A stretch of 64,000 bases of DNA. Origin: Tethya wilhelma. Lineage: Eukaryota; Porifera; Demospongiae; Tethyida; Tethyidae. The DNA lies in contig CAXIPT010000001.1 of assembly GCA_964030475.1 (NCBI GenBank), forward strand, positions 6,160,182 to 6,224,181. The letters are read 5' to 3'. The position numbers and the translations under genes are program-made. Position 1 is the first letter of the stretch; every line of letters begins with the position of its first letter. A model generated the notes under the pieces. It had not been told where the DNA came from and ran no database searches. It was given only the letters and a program-made list of their open reading frames with translations. Below are positions 15,753 through 29,510 of the stretch, piece by piece.

Positions 15753-18700
15753 GCTTCAAAGAAGCACTCTCCCAGCAGCTGCCACCAGTAGTGAGAATAC
15801 CTATGCTACTGTAGAAGAGGTATTACCCAGAGCATTGTGGGATAATTATTGTGAAATGAAAATTTTATTATTACATAATATTATGCATACTCTATACACA
15901 CAAGAAAATAAGTTGTACATCATATCTACCACTCATGGTTCTCAAGGCTAAGCATCTGTTTAGTGTTTCAGCCTTTTGTCCATTTACTAAAGACTTACCT
16001 GAGAGAGGGCATTGGAAGAGTTCCTTTAGGTCATTGTTTGCAAAGATAAGACCATTTGAATTTTCAATATGTGATATAACTATATTCTATCTTCTAGAAT
16101 CAGTATGCTGGTCAGTATTCTGTTCTTGGAAATGCTTCAACTTAAAGTAGTAGACCAGTGTTTTTTGAAGAGAGTGACACCTTTTGGAGGCCAGCTTCAA
16201 ACCAAGAAGAACTCTATGAGCAGCTGGCCAGCAAGAAGTACAGAGAGATCCTCAGGCCACAAATCCAGTATGGGTCATTCCATGTCAAATCAACACACAA
16301 ATTGCATGACCCTCATGGATTTTGCCGAAACTTGGTGAACAGGTACGTTACCTTAAGTGATTTACTGAGATAGAATTACAGCCCTCAAACTTGTATGGTT
16401 TCTCTGTTACAAGTGTCTAAAATTTCCAAATTTTTGCATATTTTTGACGGATCTGCTTACTTTGATCTATTGTAACTCGAATACGCTTCAGTTTTGAAAT
16501 ACGGGACTAAAATATTCTGAAAGCATACAAATTGTGCTTTCCAGTGATATGCTTGATTAAATTAATTGATTTAATTAAAATTAAACGCTACCATCGTTTA
16601 ATTAAAACTTTGTGATTCGGAAAAAAGGATTCTTTAATTTTTTTTATTTTTCTTCGGGAACTTCCTTCACTATATGGCTTCATGTTGTGTGAGTTTCGTC
16701 TTGGGACCGCAGTGGGATGGGGAGATATTAAATCGATTATTATCTAAGGTATGGTAAAACGCACTTTAGGGTAGCCAGCAGAGCACTTTAACAAGGCAAA
16801 ACACTATCTGACCCTATGAAAAGGCGCTGTAGTAATACTTACAACTTTTTTATGTAGTGTCAGTTACTTTAGTTGAGTACATAAAATTATTGAAAGAGTT
16901 TTTTAATTAATTTAATTAAAACTAGCAATTCTGGGCACATAAGCAACAGAAATAATTATACTACCATGATGGTAGTCAAACATGGTCATTTTTACACCAA
17001 AGTTCAAAAATAAAAAGGGAGTTTCAACTGTACAAAGTATATTGTCTCACTCCAGAGCATATATCTTAGCGAAACCTTGACTCACTATCATAACAACCTA
17101 CCATAATTATGATTATTCATTTCCCCATCCACCTGTTGTGTTGTACAACTCAAACAACCCAATCTACAAGAAGCAATACTTTAAAGACTTGTTTTCCAGC
17201 TATATAGTTGTAGAATATTTAGTTGACACATATGCACAAGAAAAAAGTTTGATATTATCTTCACGTGCCTTCTTTTCATATACAATTCATTTTCGTAGAA
17301 GATTTCGAGTATATAAAACAAAAAAACACATTAGACAAGTTATCTGAATAAATACAAAGCCTTTTTAATCGTCTCAAATAGTGTTTTTCCTTGTTAAAGT
17401 GCTCTACTGGTTACCTTAAAGTGCTTTTTACCTTACCTTAGGTAATAATCGATTTAATATCTCCCCATCCCACTGCGGTCCCAAGACGAAACTCACACAA
17501 CACGAAGCCATATAGTGAAGGAAGTTCCCGAAGAAAAATAAAAAAAATTAAAGAATCCTTTTTTTCGAATCACAAAGTTTTAATTAATCGATGGTAGTGT
17601 TTAATTTTAATTAATTCAATTAATTTAATCAAGCATATCACTGGAAAGCACAATTCATATGCTTTCAGAATATTTTAGTCCCGTAGTTCAAAACTGAAGC
17701 GTATTCGAGTTACAATAGATCAAAGTAAGCAGATCGGTCCAAAATATGCAAAAATTTGGAAACTTTAGACACTTGTAACAGAGAAACCATACAAGTTTGA
17801 GGGCTGTAATTCTATCTCAGTAAATCACTTAAGGTAACGTACCTGTTCACCAAGTTTCGGCAAAATCCACAAGGGTCATGCAATTTGTGTGTTGATTTGA
17901 CATGGAATGACCCGTATGTTAACTCTCAATTTACATCCATGTCATTGACTCAAGTAGCTAGTTCTAAAATGAGCTAGGGAATGATTTCTATCTATATAGA
18001 ATCACAGATCATCTTGGCTCAGGATAGTTTGGTACAGTGAGTAAAGGAGTGTGGCAACTGCCTGGAGGACAGTCTAAAGATGTGGCTGTGAAGACACTTC
18101 AAGATGGAGTTACAGATGTTGATAAGATCAAGTTCCTTCAGGAGGCAGCCATCAATGGACAATTCCATCACCCTAATGTCATTAAACTGATGGGAGTGGT
18201 CACCATTGGAGAGCCAGTAAGTCAGTTTCACTCAAGCAGCAATGAGTAGCAGATTTATGTGGTGTTTAGTACTTTGGTTTACCAAGGCAGCTGTTTACTT
18301 AGAAAAGATTTTAGAAAGCATTGTAGTGTTGGTTGGTTGTTTTTACATCTTAGTCCCACAACCAACCACATGATGTGTAGTTATGTAAACACCTTTATGT
18401 ACTTCATGTAGAGTGAGTGACAGATGTAATGATTGTGGTTTGTTTCCCTTAATGGTTAAAATGAAACTGAAATCATTGTTTCATCCTGTATGTTCTGTCA
18501 CAGTTAGTTTGAACAGTGACAAACAGAAAACTAACTTTTCTATGAAGCTGTGATTTGCTACCTATATGGCAACATTAGAGACAATAATGTTAGTGCTGTA
18601 TACTGAATGTGCTACAGGTGATGATTTTCCTGGACTGAGTTTCTTGCAAATGGTGACCTAAGAAGCTTCCTTCACAAGATGAAACCATCGTAAGTCAATG

Positions 18701-19358
18701 CACAATTCTTTTACAGCTAAAGTTCATCTGGTTTGAGAATGCCGCCGGAAGTGAAATAATGAGATTCATGCAATACTTTTATATGGGACAAAATAGCTAA
18801 CTTTTGACTGGTAAGGCATAGGAAGCTGGAAGAGCAACCAAAAGAACGGGGAGAACAAGCACTTTCCAATGGTGCTTGAAATTTTGAAATCAGTTGGATA
18901 TTTAGAAAGTTATTCAATTTTTTCTACCGGCATTCTCAAACCAGATGGACTTTAGCACACGACAGTAAAGGAACTAAGTCCCTATATAAACTTTACAACC
19001 AAACATTACATATGCTGTTGTATGTGAAAGACTGTATAGCCAATTCTTTGTGTCTATCATCTCATAATCATCAGAAGAGTTTTATATTTAGATGGATAGC
19101 GTATACTTATAGAGTTGCCGACAGTATTTATGTGTTAATTGAGTAAGATCTTGTTATAATTATCAAAGTTTTGAGTCCTTTATGTCATTAATTTTGCCAA
19201 GCCAGGAGAATTGGTGGAATCCAACACTCCTCATGTTCTTCTCAGTTTGTGTAAAGAGATTGCCTCAGGGATGAAATACCTGTCTGGAAAACATTTTGTA
19301 CATCATGACCTGGCAGCCAGGAATATCTTGGTGTCAGCCGAGAAGAATTGCAAGGTGG
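15753..19358 (+). pseudogene. Receptor-type tyrosine kinase pseudogene
   Basis: Exon-like pieces with splice signals lie at 15753-15820 (SENTYATVEE), 16098-about 16270 (FWRPASNQEELYEQLASKKY), 18008-18214 (glycine loop, AVK lysine, [13 protein letters not shown]), 18618-18689 (hinge region, EFLANGDLRSFLHKMKPS) and 19207-about 19355 (GMKYLSGKHFVHHDLAARNI). Lesions: an in-frame TAA at 16143-16145; a TAG at 18025-18027 inside the glycine loop, giving GSG-stop-FGTV; a frameshift at about 18633-18638; and HHD instead of HRD in the catalytic loop (19301-19309). A 1.6-kb long-TIR element sits between the second and third exon. DFG and the C-lobe are not found; a (TG)n tract with an N follows. The DLAARN form places it with tyrosine kinases. 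Sequencing error could explain one lesion but hardly all of them. Confidence 0.78.
16272..17913. mobile_element. Long-TIR (fold-back) DNA element with 4-bp TSD
   Basis: The left end begins gggtcattccatgtcaaat and the right end is its reverse complement. The inverted arms extend about 530 bp (16272-about 16805 against about 17378-17913), with scattered mismatches. Both ends are flanked by GTAT (16268-16271 and 17914-17917), a putative 4-bp target-site duplication. The central roughly 570 bp is AT-rich and has no recognisable transposase. It separates the juxtamembrane-like exon of the kinase pseudogene from the glycine-loop exon. Confidence 0.85.
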
Positions 19359-19359
19359 A

Positions 19360-19362
<3 letters not shown>

Positions 19363-19454
<92 letters not shown>

Positions 19455-19455
19455 N
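19363..19455. repeat. (TG)n microsatellite ending at assembly N
   Basis: A TG tract of about 90 bp that follows the kinase catalytic-loop exon and ends with an N at 19455. The sequence after the N has no visible relation to the kinase, so the join may be false. Confidence 0.9.
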
Positions 19456-19507
19456 TTTTAACACATTTAGGCAGTAAACGAGGGTAAAAGACCCTAGTTC
19501 GGATAAA

Positions 19508-19845
19508 AAGAAGTTACTTTGTGTTGTCAAAGCTAGCTCAAATTCTTCTGTTTGTCTGGAAACTGCGTTCAAGTAAGTCAGTAAGGAAGTAAGTAAGTAA
19601 GTAAGTACTTAAGTGAGAACAAAATTGCGTGGGTGTAACTTTTGACTAGCGCTCTCTACGAGTGCTTTGAAAAGTTTCTGTAAGCTTTAAGCCTTACATA
19701 CTGTTGGTAATCAGCCTAAAAGAGCTTCTGAGCAAGTGTGAATGCTTAACTTTGTCTTGCTATTATGGTGATAAACATTTTGTATTGTGTCTATGGGGCA
19801 GCCGGCCCATTCCTACTATACGTACTACCGTACGTATGATAATAA
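19508..19845 (+). mobile_element. Hairpin-ended dispersed repeat, longer copy
   Basis: It begins near tttgtctggaaactgcgttc with an aagtaagt run, contains the agcgctctctac segment, and ends with the same 67-bp hairpin terminus as 15361-15427. 20930-21247 has the same order of segments (tttgtctg, aagtaaatcag, aaggaagg, agcgctctct, then hairpin). Non-coding, about 340 bp. Confidence 0.65.
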
Positions 19846-20438
19846 TATTAGGCTAGAATAGAAGCCTTTATATATACCTTATAATTATTTTCTCCATAAA
19901 CTACTCAATAAAATTATGTATACTGTTATAGATATAGCATACTGCAACCTATTGGGTCAGAAAAAAATGCATAATTAACCTTTCACTGGAATTTCTGAAA
20001 TAAAGCACTTAATTGTTGGGATTATTACTGTATTCCTTTACTCTTATGTATTATACTCCATACTATAATAATATATAGTTATATTTTTCATTAAAGGAAC
20101 TGTGTCACTATATTAAGTGCTGTTGTATTACTAAAAATAAAATTTTTGATATTTTGTGACATTTCATGACCTTTTGTGAGGTTTTTTGCTTTGATTCTAG
20201 CACAATCTAGGTACAACGTTCAGGATATTAGCTGAATCCCGTACATAATCATAATCATTACGCATTTGTCAACAAAAACCTCATGCACAATTAAAACGTC
20301 ACACACTTTTAATTTTTGGTAACACAACAGCACTTATAATAATTATTATACACAGTAACTGTTCCATTAAATAAATTATTTAATACTATAGATGTAGTAT
20401 TTAATATTATAGATGTAGTATTTAATGATAACTTATAC

Positions 20439-20603
20439 CTATTTGACGCATTTTTTGCTTGAAAACTTGATCTTCAACATTCTTCTTTTTTGTAGCTTCT
20501 TCCAAATCACATTCAAAAGTTGAGCGAGGCCTCTTTTTAGACTGCACAACAGATGATGGTTTTGCCATCTTTTCCTCAGCTGGTCCAGGAATGACCTGGT
20601 AGC
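20439..20603 (-). CDS. Orphan exon, Lys-rich, function unknown
   Basis: An open segment is bounded on the minus strand by an acceptor (ctttgacag at 20604) and a donor (gtataagt at 20438). It encodes a polar stretch with a basic KKRPRSTF motif that could be a nuclear signal, then EEATKKKNVEDQVFKQKMRQ. I recognise no family. It lies downstream, on the same strand, of the 2A/death-domain gene, whose stop is at 21332, so it could be an alternative 3' exon or part of another gene. Evidence is only splice-site placement and composition. Confidence 0.35.
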   Translation of the reverse strand, partial: ATRSFLDQLRKRWQNHHLLCSLKRGLAQLLNVIWKKLQKRRMLKIKFSSKKCVK

Positions 20604-20929
20604 CTGTCAAAGAGAGTTCAAGTAAATCACAAAGGAAGGAAGGAGAAAACAAAATTACATTTGTCCTGCATGGTGTCCCATCACATGGGACATCATCTAC
20701 AAAAAGCAGAAGTGTACATTTGATGTGCATGCGCATTATATGCATGCAAGCCATGTGGTCTATTGACGACCTTTACCTATACATCAAAATGGCTAAATAA
20801 AAAGTACAGTATTTTATTACAGGCCAAGAATTTCAAAGCTGCCTAAATTTTGTTTGCTGCAATTTTCGCCAGTATACGAGCCAAAAAGGATGTACTGTGC
20901 ATGAAATGAAGTCTCACTATATAGTCAAA

Positions 20930-21247
20930 GTTGGCTCGATGTCTTTTAATTGTTTGTCTGAAAAAAGCGTTTAAGTAAATCAGTTAGGAAAGAAGGAAGG
21001 AAAACAAAATTGCACTGTTGTGGCTTTTCACCAGCGCTCTCTCTACTAGAACTCTAGAAACTTTCTGCCTGTTTTATTGGTTAATACATGGTACAGTAAG
21101 CAAACTGTCTGGGGGAGGCTATAAAATGTATTTGAATTAAGGCTTATATATCTTCCTTTTTTGGAGGTTTATAAGCATGAACATTTTGTATTGTGTCAAT
21201 GGGACAGTCGGCCCATTACTACTATACGTACTAACTTACGTATGATA
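20930..21247 (+). mobile_element. Hairpin-ended dispersed repeat, third copy
   Basis: Same segment order as 19508-19845. The terminal part from 21180 (aacattttgtattgtgtc) ends in a slightly degraded atacgtac...tacgtat hairpin. Confidence 0.6.
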
Positions 21248-21331
21248 TACCATATGGCCATATGTCAGCAAATCATGCACTGGTTGCAGCTCTAGAAACT
21301 TCCCTTCACCCACTCCATGGATACCTTTAAC

Positions 21332-21775
21332 TTAGCTCTCCAGTTTCTCTCTCTCAATGTTGCTAGCAATTCCCTTCTGTCCAATCTCTGTTAAAGCCTT
21401 TACTAAACTCTCCCAAGATGGAGAACCACTCCTTTTGAGAACATCATCCTCTGCTCGGAGCCAGGCAGCAGCTATTTCTTCTGGTACATGATTCATTCGT
21501 GTCATTTTTACATAATGAAGCCCAAGTGCTCCACCTAACACTATGAGTTGCCTATCATCTATGTCCATGAGATAGCTGTATACACTGGAGTGATCTTTAA
21601 TGGTGAGTTCTGCAAAATTAATTGGAGACATAAAGTTATAGTCATGTCATTTTTTGTTGCATACATACGTCTCACACACACACTGTCACAAACACAAACA
21701 CACAGTCACACATACACACACACACACACACGCACACACACACACCGATACACACATGTATATGTATACATGCAC

Positions 21776-21810
<35 letters not shown>

Positions 21811-22106
21811 TAAGTCTACGTATTTTAAGACAGTGTGTTCAATGATTACATGTGCGCTAATAATAATATTTTCAATACTCATACATGTGCACAAAAATTT
21901 CCAAGCAAATCAAGTACTGCTAAGGTGTGTTAAACAAACAATTGTACCATCAATCATAACTATATAGTCGCATATTTTTGTATACCTGAAACAGGACCAG
22001 GATTTCTCTCCACATCTCCCGCTAGAAGGAGGAGCATTGCCACCACTAGAGTAGACAACTGGAGGATGAATTGTTGTGACATCACTCTAACTATGATGCT
22101 AAACAT
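21332..22106 (-). CDS. 2A-like leader spliced to a death-domain protein
   Basis: Two exons on the minus strand: 21986-22106 (Met at 22106; a further upstream in-frame Met is at 22175 and a downstream one at 22082) and 21332-21609. The donor gtatac and the acceptor ttttgcag join in phase, giving about 132 residues. Residues 13-29 are hydrophobic (a signal-peptide-like run ending VVAMLLLLA). GDVERNPGP follows directly at residues 30-38, which fits the 2A ribosome-skipping consensus D-(V/I)-E-x-N-P-G-P. The second exon encodes a death-fold domain of about 85 residues (LIVLGGALGLHYVKMTRM, EEIAAAWLRAED, SWESLVKALTEIGQKGIA), ending in a TAA stop. Similar 2A leaders are known at the N-terminus of some invertebrate NLR proteins. 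Prediction: skipping would release a cytosolic death-domain protein, while read-through would send the product to the secretory route. No NACHT or LRR is seen nearby. Confidence 0.72.
21716..21810. repeat. (CA)n microsatellite in the intron of the 2A/death-domain gene
   Basis: Interrupted CA tract with CATA and CG variants between the two exons. Confidence 0.85.
21993..22019 (-). other. 2A ribosome-skipping motif (GDVERNPGP)
   Basis: All consensus residues are present. The skip would fall between Gly37 and Pro38, leaving a leader peptide of 37 residues. The hydrophobic run just before it matches the layout of 2A motifs that double as signal sequences. Confidence 0.75.
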
Positions 22107-22221
22107 GGTCTTTGACTTTGTGGAAGTTGTGGCTATTGAATGTTGTAAAATTCCTGGAGGAGATTTTAAAAGCAATCATGTTCAATGGAGAAAGTATAAA
22201 TGTGGTCTACATGCTTGTATA

Positions 22222-22544
22222 CAGTAGAACCTCAGTTATGTGGACCTTGTTTATCCGGAACCTCGATTATCCGTATCAAGCTAGAAGGCCAAAATTCGGT
22301 TAATTAGAACAAAATTTTATAGACTCTGCCCACTTCTGAAGCTTGGCGCTTGCACGTGTCAGCCTACATTCAAGTGATTCAAGTCTAAAAGAAGAAAAAT
22401 ACAATCTACCAGTGTTGTAACACGCTAAATAGTGCGAAAAACTATCGTGGCTACTGTTCCAATAAAAAATTTATTTCAATTATCCGGAATTTTTGTTTAT
22501 CCAGCAATTAGTACGAAGGTGTCTGGATAACAGAGATTCTACTG
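22222..22544. mobile_element. Pogo/Tigger-like MITE with TA target site
   Basis: The left end cagtagaacctcagttatg and the right end (reverse complement cagtagaatctctgttatcc) are TIRs flanked by TA. The interior has attatccg(g/t) motifs typical of non-autonomous pogo/Tigger elements. 323 bp, non-coding. Confidence 0.8.
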
Positions 22545-23295
22545 TATAGGCAATCATGAACCCAATACTATTGTGGTCAGGCATTGCATGTATAGACACA
22601 CTCTAGCTCAAAATACTTGACTTATGACTAAATTTTGAAGGTACTAACATTAAAATTTCTGCTGATTGCTCTAAAAATCCAAAAAGAACTATAGTTTTTA
22701 GGAATTTAACTCTATAGGCGCACATGCACTCTTGTAGGGTTACGGTAGTCATTTTACCTCTGTGTGCGTGTTCCAATATCTAAAGAACGACAGCTCAAAT
22801 CTTTAAAAGTGGCATACAGTAAAACCTGAGCTAATAGTCACCTGAGTGTGAGATCACCTCAATCTCTATTCCAGTCAGAAGCCCTGAGTCTCAATCTCTT
22901 GCTGTAAAAAACAATATTATAGGCTGTCGATCTGTCTAATGCAGCCCTGTCTAATGCGTTATCCATGCATACACGCATTTTTAGACTCGATCTCTACATC
23001 AGTATGACCTTGTTTTGCTCAAGAAAAAGAAATATAACCTACTAGACCCTCATTGACAAGGTCCTTTAGCGTGCACAGACAATACCATAGACCTTGATTG
23101 CTGCTATGTACATGTCCACAAAGTTTTTCCACGAATCAGCAAAATTTTTAATGACCACAAAAAAACCCCCAAAAAACCTGCTATACAATAGAAATGTTAA
23201 CCACATTACTATGTGTACTGTAAACCACTGCTCCTCCTCTACTACTGATATGCTTCACAGGGCAGAGGGCATGAGAGAGATAAGGATTGGACATG
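22545..23295. other. No gene seen
   Basis: AT-rich sequence. 22816 onward starts cagtaaaacctgagctaat, which may be the end of another degraded pogo-like element. No exon supported. Confidence 0.5.
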
Positions 23296-23305
23296 GCAGG
23301 AATGT

Positions 23306-23566
23306 AGCCTCATTCCCAGGCTCTCACCCTGAATATTACACGCTGAAAAATAGGAAGGGAGAGAGCCTGGTACGCAAAATCACGTGAATGATGTAGCGCG
23401 CGGAAAAATTAGTATGCTGTAGTAGAGAAACCATACAAACTCTCTCTACGGTCTCTCTACGGGCAACGTCATTCATGTGATTTCGCGTACTAGGCTCTCT
23501 CCCTTCTTATTTTTGCGTGCGCGCGTGCATAAATATTCACTGGGAGAGAGCCTGGGAATGAGGCTA
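23306..23566. mobile_element. MITE with 10-bp TSD (Mutator-like style)
   Basis: Inverted ends agcctcattcccaggctctc and gagagcctgggaatgaggct are flanked by a perfect direct repeat, gcaggaatgt (23296-23305 and 23567-23576). A second inner pair (gagagagcctggtacgc / gcgtactaggctctctcc) makes it a nested palindrome. 261 bp, non-coding. A 9-10 bp duplication suggests Mutator-like mobilisation, which is inference. Confidence 0.82.
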
Positions 23567-23576
23567 GCAGGAATGT

Positions 23577-24462
23577 TCTGATTTAGTAAATAGACTCGTG
23601 TACTGTGTACCAGCAAAATAATGCCACCTAGAAATATGTATTGATCAAGACTACAGTAGAGTTATAGGCACTTTAATTCTCACTACATGAGTACTCATAA
23701 TTCGATATTGATATCATACCTCGTGAATCCATGGATAAGGTAGCATACATGGTACGAGTGTTGGTGTCCACAATGATCTCACACTCCTCAGGTATGTTAA
23801 GGCAAAAATGCTGCTCAAAATGCATAAGTAGTGAATATTCAAACTGTTACAGAATTTACTACAAGTTCTACAAATTTTACTACAATTATGTAAATTTTTT
23901 TGAATATGTAACGAGGGCGCACGCGCAGATATTTAATCGCTAAGTTTAACTTCAGTGAGCTCAACAGGTAAGCACCTAGCAATTTATTCGCGGAGCGTAA
24001 TTTTCCCTACGCACGTGATACTAACTAATAAATAATTGTGTTAAAAGTAAAGAGCTGTAGATTGCTTCGAGTGCGGAGCCGAATATCGAGGGATATGGTT
24101 TCTGAACTATAGCGCTAAGTCAAGAAAGCTTTAAAGAATGTAAAGCCACCTGAAAGTTTTGTCCTGCTGTTCCATGTCTACTTTGAGCGACGGATGAATA
24201 CTAAATTAGGCAGCTAAATACTAACTGGTAAGCCTATTTTTTGCTGTAACTAGTAGCGCCAGGTACCAGTACATTACTTTAACTGTTTATGCTTTGCTCG
24301 AGGGTACAAGCTCTCTAGTGGTACCAATCACAGTACATAACTGCAAAGATTCGGGTCCGCATTGTAAAAAGTTTAGATAAATCAAGGGTAATTAAAATTC
24401 ATTATATTCTGTTGTTGACAGCGTTTCCATAGCAACATTTGTGTAAGTACTAAGCACAAACA
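23577..24462. other. No gene seen
   Basis: Unremarkable AT-rich sequence with short open frames lacking family signatures. Confidence 0.5.
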
Positions 24463-24572
24463 TAGCCTCGTCCCCAGGCCCTCTGCGTGTTACTAATTGT
24501 TGATTTATTACGTTGACGATCCTTACCAGATGATTTTATTTAAGCACGCAGAGGGCCTGGGAAACGAGGGTA
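24463..24572. mobile_element. Small palindromic MITE related to the 23306 element
   Basis: tagcctcgtccccaggccct at the left and gggcctgggaaacgaggg at the right are inverted ends. The interior ttgatttattacgttgacgatc recurs inverted at about 25075-25115, so 25035-25124 is a second, truncated inverted copy, directly abutting the resumed NBEAL BEACH exon. Confidence 0.7.
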
Positions 24573-25034
24573 GACGCATGGTAGACAAGTGATTTTGCGC
24601 GTGGGCAGGACTGCTTAGACTGCCCACGTATTTTGCATATGACATCATCAGTTTGTGAATAATTTTGTGAGCCAATGCTGCGCGCTAGCGCTTTGGCCTG
24701 GAGCTAGACTACAAGCGCAGCCAATCTGAGCTTGAAGGCCAGATGACAGAAGTCAAAAGATCAAGACCAGACAAAACAGCCAAGTAAACATAAATTTGGA
24801 CTTAGTTTGACCTTAGATATGAGTGATATGTCCAGACATCGGTTCTTTTTGCTCAAACTTTCTTGCTGCTTTGAGACATTTTGGCAGGCATTGCCTAGCG
24901 CAGTGCTGTGCTACTCTGACAAAAAAACGCTGCTCTTTTGTCTTGCTTCGCGGGCTTGTGCACAAGAAAAAATCTTCAAGTCTTGCTTGCGGTTAGGCCG
25001 CCTACGCTACAAGTTTTCTGATGTCATTCACGTG
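24573..25034. other. No gene seen; short hairpin
   Basis: Contains cgtgggcag...ctgcccacg as a small inverted repeat near 24600-24630. The open frame at 24807-25064 has no recognisable domain and runs into the MITE. Confidence 0.5.
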
Positions 25035-25101
25035 ATTTCGTTCACCAGGCCTTCTGCGTGCTAAAAAATTACGAAAATGGTAAAGATCGTCAACTTAATA
25101 A

Positions 25102-28890
<3,789 letters not shown>

Positions 28891-29510
28891 GTTGTTCGTA
28901 CCATAATGTTATCTCAGTGTTATGTGTATTTGTGTATGTGTTTGTGTTTGTCAACAAAGTTACTTTTGTTTTAAAAAAAAAATTAAATTGATTTTGAAAG
29001 ATTCAGGTATTATATTATTATGATAAAATTAAGATCTCTAAGATAATTTTTTTTAAATTTCTGATCCACACATTTCTGATTTTTAAAGTTTATTTATTCT
29101 TGCTTCTGCATGTATGTACCTGTGATTTTCATTAAATTGCTCAATGGAGTATTTGCTCAATATGCTGCAATATTGATTTTGTGCTTGCACTGAGTTCAAA
29201 CACTTGTCAGTCACATTCCTTTATTAAGTAGCCTCAAACCAGGCTCCCACACATGCTTCCATTTTCTTTGAGTTTCATGCAGTAAAAGGTGCACTTACTA
29301 AGAGCATTAAGTGCAGCCATTGTTGGCATAGCCACAAAGAAAGCACATGCAACATGACTATGCAAACTGCATTCAGTTTCTGTGGATGATGTTAGTCTTT
29401 ATATGACATTGTATAAAACCACCAAACCAGACTCAAAAAATAAATCCAAACCCTAAGAGAATTAACACATCGTGGCAGTTGAAGTGAATGATGATTGATA
29501 AGCCTACCAG
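28891..29510. other. Convergent 3' intergenic region
   Basis: It separates the NBEAL stop from the SLC38A10 stop on the other strand. AT-rich. tttatttatt near 29090 could supply a poly(A) signal for the minus-strand gene. No exon seen. Confidence 0.55.

Noticed and set aside
23094..23387. 97-residue plus-strand frame
   Set aside because: It extends into the MITE at 23306 and shows no family pattern.
24807..25064. 85-residue frame upstream of the resumed NBEAL exon
   Set aside because: No domain signature, and it runs into a MITE arm.
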